A DNA stretch of 64,000 nt, from assembly GCA_921293015.1 (NCBI GenBank), contig OV121082.1, forward strand, positions 48,752,971 to 48,816,970. The letters run 5' to 3'. Positions 58,777 to 64,000 of the stretch are shown here, one piece after another. Made by a program: the position numbers and the translations under genes. The notes below the pieces were generated by a model. That model did not search any database. It saw nothing but the letters and a program-made list of their open reading frames with translations, and was not told where the DNA came from. How positions within the stretch are numbered: the first letter of the stretch is position 1; the number at the start of each line of letters is the position of its first letter. The stretch is from Phorcus lineatus. Its lineage: Eukaryota > Mollusca > Gastropoda > Trochida > Trochidae.

Positions 58777-59434
58777 AACTTCGAGTGAAAGCGGAAGTTG
58801 CAATCATTCTCGCCTTTTATATGCAAAATTCGACAAGGGAAGTAATCTACCGCTAAAGTTGAATACCACGTAAAATTTAAGAATTAAATGATGAACGAGC
58901 TAACATGTCATATATGGTGAGGATATATTTATGTTTTCAAAATAAAGTATTTTTCCTGTAAACATTAGTACAAATTGAAACTTCTTACACTGAAATTCAA
59001 AATTTATACATTACAAATGATCCCGAGTTTCATTATTATACCTCAATACCTTGAATAATTGTGAATATGAGGATGGAGGAATGTATAAAATCTCTCATTA
59101 TGTGTAATTTGCAAAATGAACAAATAAATGCAGAAAATAAAGAACAAAATTAATGTAAATACAACTTTGCTGGTATGCTTGCTGTATGCATACTATAAAC
59201 ATGTACTGACATCAATGACATTAAAGGTACTTAAATGAATATATGAAAAATTGCTCAGGATTTCTCTCTTCATTATGAGGCTACTCAATATCTAGCCAAA
59301 GCCTATCTGTAGGAATTACCACTAATTTGAATTTTTACAATGCAAAGTTTTATCAACCGTTTAATTCTAACTTCAGATGAGGTAAGATTTCAACCTTAGA
59401 CTTCCAAGATAACAAATTTCATAGAAGCGAAAGC
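58777..59434. other. Upstream region of SLC39A11
   Basis: Should contain the 5' UTR and promoter. No TATA box or CpG island is obvious; I cannot place the transcription start. Confidence 0.4.
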
Positions 59435-59497
59435 TGGAATTGACCCCACAACCTTGAGCCTTGTATACAGAGGCTCTACTATTAAACTAGAGAGGAC
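59435..59497 (-). mobile_element. tRNA-like SINE head
   Basis: Minus strand: A-box-like TAGTTTAATAGTAGAGCC (59472-59489) and B-box-like GGGTCAATTCC (59436-59446), about 43 bases apart as in tRNA genes. It lacks a clean cloverleaf, so a SINE remnant is likelier than a tRNA gene. Confidence 0.5.
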
Positions 59498-61908
59498 TGC
59501 CTTTAAAAACACGATTGATTTTTATTTCATGTCAACTTTTTTTGCAGGAAGGATATATTTTATTGTGCTTTTAAGTTTTGACGACATGCAGTGTTTTCTC
59601 ACTCTATCCATCAGTTTGAGTGAAGACTAGTAAAGTAATCATTATAATTTCATGAATGCTATATATAAAGAGAGAGTAATGTAGATGTGTGTTCTGGGAT
59701 TTTAATCGTCTATGAATTTCCATTTTTGTCCGTTTCAATGCACTGAACACAATGGAGAAAATTATTTCCAGACTCACTAACTGTACGACTTGACACAATG
59801 CATCTTGGCAAGTGGAACAATATAATCATTTTGGTGTTTTAAATCTTGAGATTTTTATTTTTGCCTGTTTTCATGTAAAAGCATAATTTTGTAGGTGAGC
59901 TTTTCCCAAAAATTGAGGTATGTTTCCCCACATATTTCATTGATGTAATGTCCTTCAGCGCTTATATAATTACTTGACACCTGCTGCAGAGGAAATAATT
60001 CAGTAATGTTTGATAAAGTTACAACTGCGTATTCTGTATTACCGTTGCAAGTTTGGTACACCAATGTAGTATATAAAAACAATTAGCTTCACGTAAAAGT
60101 TCTATGAAAATCGAGAAATGTGAGTGTTTTTAATTTTTATTATAAACATTTACTTTTTTCTGAATATTTTATCTCATAGACTTTGGAGATTAGTATAATA
60201 TGTAATAATCTTTAAGCAGGACTTGTTAAGGTGATTTATTGTTTTGAGAATATGTCCTTCTTCGTTGCTTTTTCCTTCAATGTGACCAAAACTCTGAGGA
60301 CATTTTTGTCCGACAAATTGCACAGAAACAGAAAATTTTCACATTTCTACTATCATATGAGGAAGGATGCCGTGCCAAATTACAATTGATTTTGAACTGT
60401 GTGAATCTGAATTTGTCTGACCAAGTGAAGAGAAACTATTCATCACATTTTTTTAAATTTTACAAATCTGTTAAACTCTACAAAGTGAAATGCACTGCAA
60501 AAGAAAGAGATTTTGAATATTCTGAATGTCATACTAATTTCTTTTTTTTCTATAATCAATATTTGTCTGACTGATTGCAGACTGGGTTTTCGACTTTAAT
60601 TCATTGAAATTTATGTTGATCCAATGTAAATGAATACAAACATCTTCTAGTTCTCTGAATCATAGGAAGTTTCCATTTTTTTAATTTTTCAGGATGTTTG
60701 ATACAAGGTATCAACTATTTCGTTGATAAATCTGTGAAATGTGACCTGTAACCCCCATAATTCTGGCTTCTGGCTAATTTCTGCACTTGTTTCAAGGACC
60801 TTTCTTTTTCATACAGTGGTGAGAGTTTTAGCTATCAATCCAACCTCAACACAAAGTGAATACAAATATTATTGTTCTTTTAATTTATTCAGTTTTAATT
60901 TGCTAAAGAATAAACGGTTTCATGATGTTTCCATTTAGATCAACGACAAATTCATTTTTGAAAATAAGAACAAGGGCATAAAGTATTTTGAAATTTTTAT
61001 TTTTTTAAGAAAATCTCTCCTAACTTGTCATAATTACCACAACAAAACAGAATGTAGGGCTCATTGTAATTGCCAAAGAAAGTAAACCCTTAGGCAATAT
61101 TTTGCTTTGAAAATGCTTACTTGATCATCTATTCAGTCACAAATATTATAATCTACCAAACAAACTCAATTGTACAACAAACATTAACTTTATTTCTCCT
61201 GACAAAGCAACACTGTATGAAAAATTAATTAAAATTCTATCAATAGTATTGAGAAAAAATACAGGAAGAAAAAGTTGAAGAAAGAACATACTCATGGAAT
61301 GATATAAAATACAACTATTTTTCATCAACATGAAGGCACAACTACAGAAATGATCAAACTGCAACAAATGACAAATTATCATGATCACAAGGGCGAAACC
61401 AGAAAAACAATACAAAGATGAAGCTGTATGAATCATTACAATAATTTTCAATAAACACTGAACTCATTATATATGATGCTCTGCTAGAATAAAAAAAATG
61501 GTGTTGTTTATGGTTGCATGTGCCTTCATTAATACCTGATTAATGATTATGATTGTCTTGAAAATTGAAAATATCACGCACGAATACATGTATATGTATA
61601 CAAGATTTGTTATAAAAAAAAAATTTTAATTTTCGATTTTGAGGTCAAATGACAACTGATGTAAATGCAACATTTCAGAAAGTAAAAAAGTTATCAAGGA
61701 TGTTCTAAATTACCATAAAAACATACATATATATAAGGTTACATCAAAATACACTTACTACGCTGTTAAACTCATAATAAAAGCTTCATACAAGTGGCGT
61801 TCTTTCAAAGATATCACTTACAGTGCATAGGAAAAAAACATATGAAATAAATTTATATAAAAGTAGAAACAAAAACCCTATACCTTCTCAATTGTCAGAT
61901 TTTACCCA

Positions 61909-61909
<1 letters not shown>
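59498..61909. other. Intergenic, no gene seen
   Basis: AT-rich; no supported ORF or clear repeat. Confidence 0.5.
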
Positions 61910-61941
<32 letters not shown>

Positions 61942-61950
61942 TATATATAT
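61910..61950. repeat. (TACA)n(TA)n microsatellite
   Basis: About five ACAT units running into TA repeats, directly against the left arm of the inverted Penelope-like pair. Confidence 0.9.
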
Positions 61951-62123
61951 TCAAAGACAAAAAATGACACATAGCCATCATTACTCCAACATGTTTCATT
62001 GATATCTTCAGGGAGTCTTACAAAAACAGTTATGACGTTATGATGTCACAATATAATTGACATAACAATGGTATGACGTCACAATATAGCAAGTGGTAGG
62101 ATGGACACAATATGTTATTATTC

Positions 62124-62462
62124 TTAAGCATTAAGTTGAGGTTTTAACATTTTAATGAAAAAGTCTTCTTTCAACTGACGCATTATTCTATCATTTGTAT
62201 CCATTTTGTAGAATGGGAATATTTTGAATTTAATGTCTTTGTCTTTTGCACATGTATCCAAGTGGGCACTAAGTGGTATACAACGTGTCTCAGGACATTT
62301 TATTTGTTGTTTATGGACGCGGACTCTGTCTCTGAGGCACTCAGTTTGTCCAATATATTCACCGGAACACCCTTGACATATAATGACATATATGACATGT
62401 TTTGCTGCACAATCAATATTGGAGCGCACATAAAATCTCTCGTTTCTGTTTATGAATTTTAT
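62124..62462 (-). pseudogene. Penelope-like GIY-YIG fragment, left arm
   Basis: Encodes the C-terminal GIY-YIG endonuclease of a Penelope-like retroelement. HVIYVIICQGCSGEYIGQTE has the GIY-like (IYV) and YIG strands with a CxxC (CQGC) between them, as in this family. LRDRVRVHKQQ supplies the Arg and His, and LKEDFFIKMLKPQLNA the Glu and end. The reverse transcriptase part is absent, so it is a 5'-truncated remnant although this section is open. Confidence 0.85.
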
Positions 62463-62490
62463 ACTGGAATTTTCAAAAATATATGGACAT

Positions 62491-62829
62491 ATAAAATTCA
62501 TAAACAGAAACGAGAGATTTTATGTGCGCTCCAATATTGATTGTGCAGCAAAACATGTCATATATGTCATTATATGTCAAGGGTGTTCCGGTGAATATAT
62601 TGGACAAACTGAGTGCCTCAGAGACAGAGTCCGCGTCCATAAACAACAAATAAAATGTCCTGAGACACGTTGTATACCACTTAGTGCCCACTTGGATACA
62701 TGTGCAAAAGACAAAGACATTAAATTCAAAATATTCCCATTCTACAAAATGGATACAAATGATAGAATAATGCGTCAGTTGAAAGAAGACTTTTTCATTA
62801 AAATGTTAAAACCTCAACTTAATGCTTAA
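62491..62829 (+). pseudogene. Penelope-like GIY-YIG fragment, right arm
   Basis: Identical in protein to the left-arm copy, inverted. The open frame extends back through the spacer, so a short novel N-terminus (MNFILEF...) would precede the domain if translated. There is no evidence that it is. Confidence 0.85.
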
Positions 62830-63045
62830 GAATAATAACATATTGTGTCCATCCTACCACTTGCTATATTGTGACGTCATACCATTGTTATGTCAATTAT
62901 ATTGTGACATCATAACGTCATAACTGTTTTTGTAAGACTCCCTGAAGATATCAATGAAACATGTTGGAGTAATGATGGCTATGTGTCATTTTTTGTCTTT
63001 GAATATATAATACTGTATACTTGTGAACTCTTTTTCAAATATTGT

Positions 63046-63069
63046 GTATATATATATATATATATATAT
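63046..63069. repeat. (TA)n microsatellite
   Basis: About 12 TA units, 37 bp beyond the right arm of the inverted pair. Confidence 0.9.
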
Positions 63070-63206
63070 GACTTTGTTGTTTAATTCTTCATATAACATT
63101 TATGAAACACACTTGATTATATAACAATGAACACAGACAAATGAATATTATCAAAGTACATCAATAAGAATTGTCAAGCAATAATAAGTTTGATAATAAT
63201 TTTGTT

Positions 63207-63586
63207 CAAATAATGGTCTCAATGTAATGTATGATAAAACACATATTAGATAATAATTCCATTTCCTCTATTTTCAAATAATGGTCTAAATGTAATCATA
63301 TATCACATTTAACATTAGTATTACATTTCCTCTTATCTAGAGTAATGGTCTCAATGTATGATATATCTAATTTTAGGTAAGTATTACATTTCCTATATTT
63401 AAAAAAAATGGTCTAAATGTAATCATATATCAAATATAACATAATATTACATTTCCTCTTTTTTTAAATAATGGTCTCAATGTATGATATATCACATATT
63501 AGATAAGTATTACATTTCCTCTATTTTCAAATAATGGTCTAAATGTAATCATATATCACATTCACATAACCATTACATTTCTTCTG
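63207..63586. repeat. Alternating two-type tandem array
   Basis: Six units of 62-68 bp starting near TAATGGTCT (63211, 63279, 63343, 63407, 63469, 63532). Units alternate between type 1 (GGTCTCAATGTATGATATAT) and type 2 (GGTCTAAATGTAATCATATA), giving a higher-order period of about 130 bp. Each ends near ATTACATTTCCTCT. Confidence 0.93.
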
Positions 63587-64000
63587 TAAAAGATGTGAAG
63601 AGTGTCAGAGTATGATATAAGGCCAGTCCGAAAGCTTGAAACCGTGTTACATTTTATTTTGGTTGATAACTTTAAAAAATAATTTGCCCTTGAAGCAGGG
63701 GCTGGATCAGAAACATCAGTGCTTACAAATGTTTATAATGACCCTAGTTATGTTGCAACACAATACGACTGCAAATATCTCACAAGCTGGCCAGGGTGCA
63801 CAACAGTGATTTAATCCTTGTAGGGCGGCAGCTTACTGACAAGGTCAGTTTTGAATAATACCCTTGAATAGAATTGTTACACCTGTGAAATGTCTTTAAA
63901 GTGTTTTGTTGTAAGTTCAGTGTACCATGCATGAAATTGAGTATGTTTACAATGCTAGATTCCAATACAATCAACAGTACTTAGGCATTTTTCAATGGTA
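63587..64000. other. Intergenic to window end, no gene seen
   Basis: No supported feature. Confidence 0.5.

Larger units (their letters stand above)
61944..63009. mobile_element. Inverted pair of Penelope-like 3' fragments
   Basis: Two arms of 519 bp (61944-62462 and 62491-63009) are inverted copies with no visible indels, separated by 28 bp. Each arm carries a GIY-YIG coding fragment, then a 3' UTR with GACGTCATA/CATAACGTCATAA, then CTGAAGATATCAATGAAACA. The two copies point outward (5' ends at the centre). Both are truncated at the same coding point, so the structure arose by inverted duplication rather than by two independent insertions. Confidence 0.9.

Noticed and set aside
58777-58803. 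Longer ZIP11 N-terminus starting at a TTG at 58803
   Set aside because: No ATG there; the ATG at 58776 aligns with the start of the human protein and an in-frame TGA sits immediately upstream of the TTG.
59435-59497. True tRNA gene
   Set aside because: A- and B-box-like sequences are present, but no proper acceptor stem or cloverleaf could be drawn; treated as a SINE head.
62262-62691. ORFs MGTKWYTTCLRTFYLLFMD on the opposite strand of both GIY-YIG fragments
   Set aside because: They are antisense shadows of the GIY-YIG frame, duplicated because of the inverted repeat.

Overview
This is an AT-rich stretch of animal nuclear genome with introns, long intergenic spacers and many repeats. The single confident protein gene is a vertebrate-like SLC39A11 (ZIP11) zinc transporter. 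The repeats (tRNA-derived SINEs with a conserved core, LINEs ending in a TCTG tail, Penelope-like elements with a GIY-YIG domain, TTAA-flanked miniature transposons, elements carrying internal tandem repeats) resemble those of molluscs. A bivalve or other lophotrochozoan is my inference; the sequence does not name the species.

Layout. Bases 1-17,500 hold no gene I can support: minisatellites (1-258 and 4697-5295), MITE fragments, a CpG/E-box-rich patch near 14.7 kb, and otherwise AT-rich unique-looking DNA. Bases 17,540-19,582 are a 5'-truncated LINE with one in-frame stop. Its TCTG tail leads almost directly into a 0.5-kb satellite of GATCACTGC-like units. Bases 20-47 kb are intergenic, with two MITE families, SINE fragments, a Tc1/mariner transposase scrap, a strong hairpin near 30.8 kb, several tandem arrays, and 3' ends of Penelope-like elements. 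One of these ends has been amplified into an inverted 40-bp array at 38.2 kb.

Bases 47,314-58,776 (minus strand) carry a complete SLC39A11 coding region. I read nine coding exons with GT/AG junctions and compatible phases, giving 341 residues. Its introns hold a repeat-array element, a tRNA-headed SINE, a SINE tail about 40 bp from an acceptor, nested foldback elements and a Penelope-like 3' end.

Bases 58.8-64 kb are upstream of the gene. They contain a tRNA-like SINE head, then a near-perfect 519-bp inverted repeat made of two head-to-head Penelope-like 3' fragments (each coding the same GIY-YIG domain), then an alternating two-type tandem array. The most unusual material is the set of Penelope-like ends with a shared hairpin followed by GAAAC (hammerhead-like in layout) and the giant palindrome. 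All calls come from reading the sequence; no searches were run.
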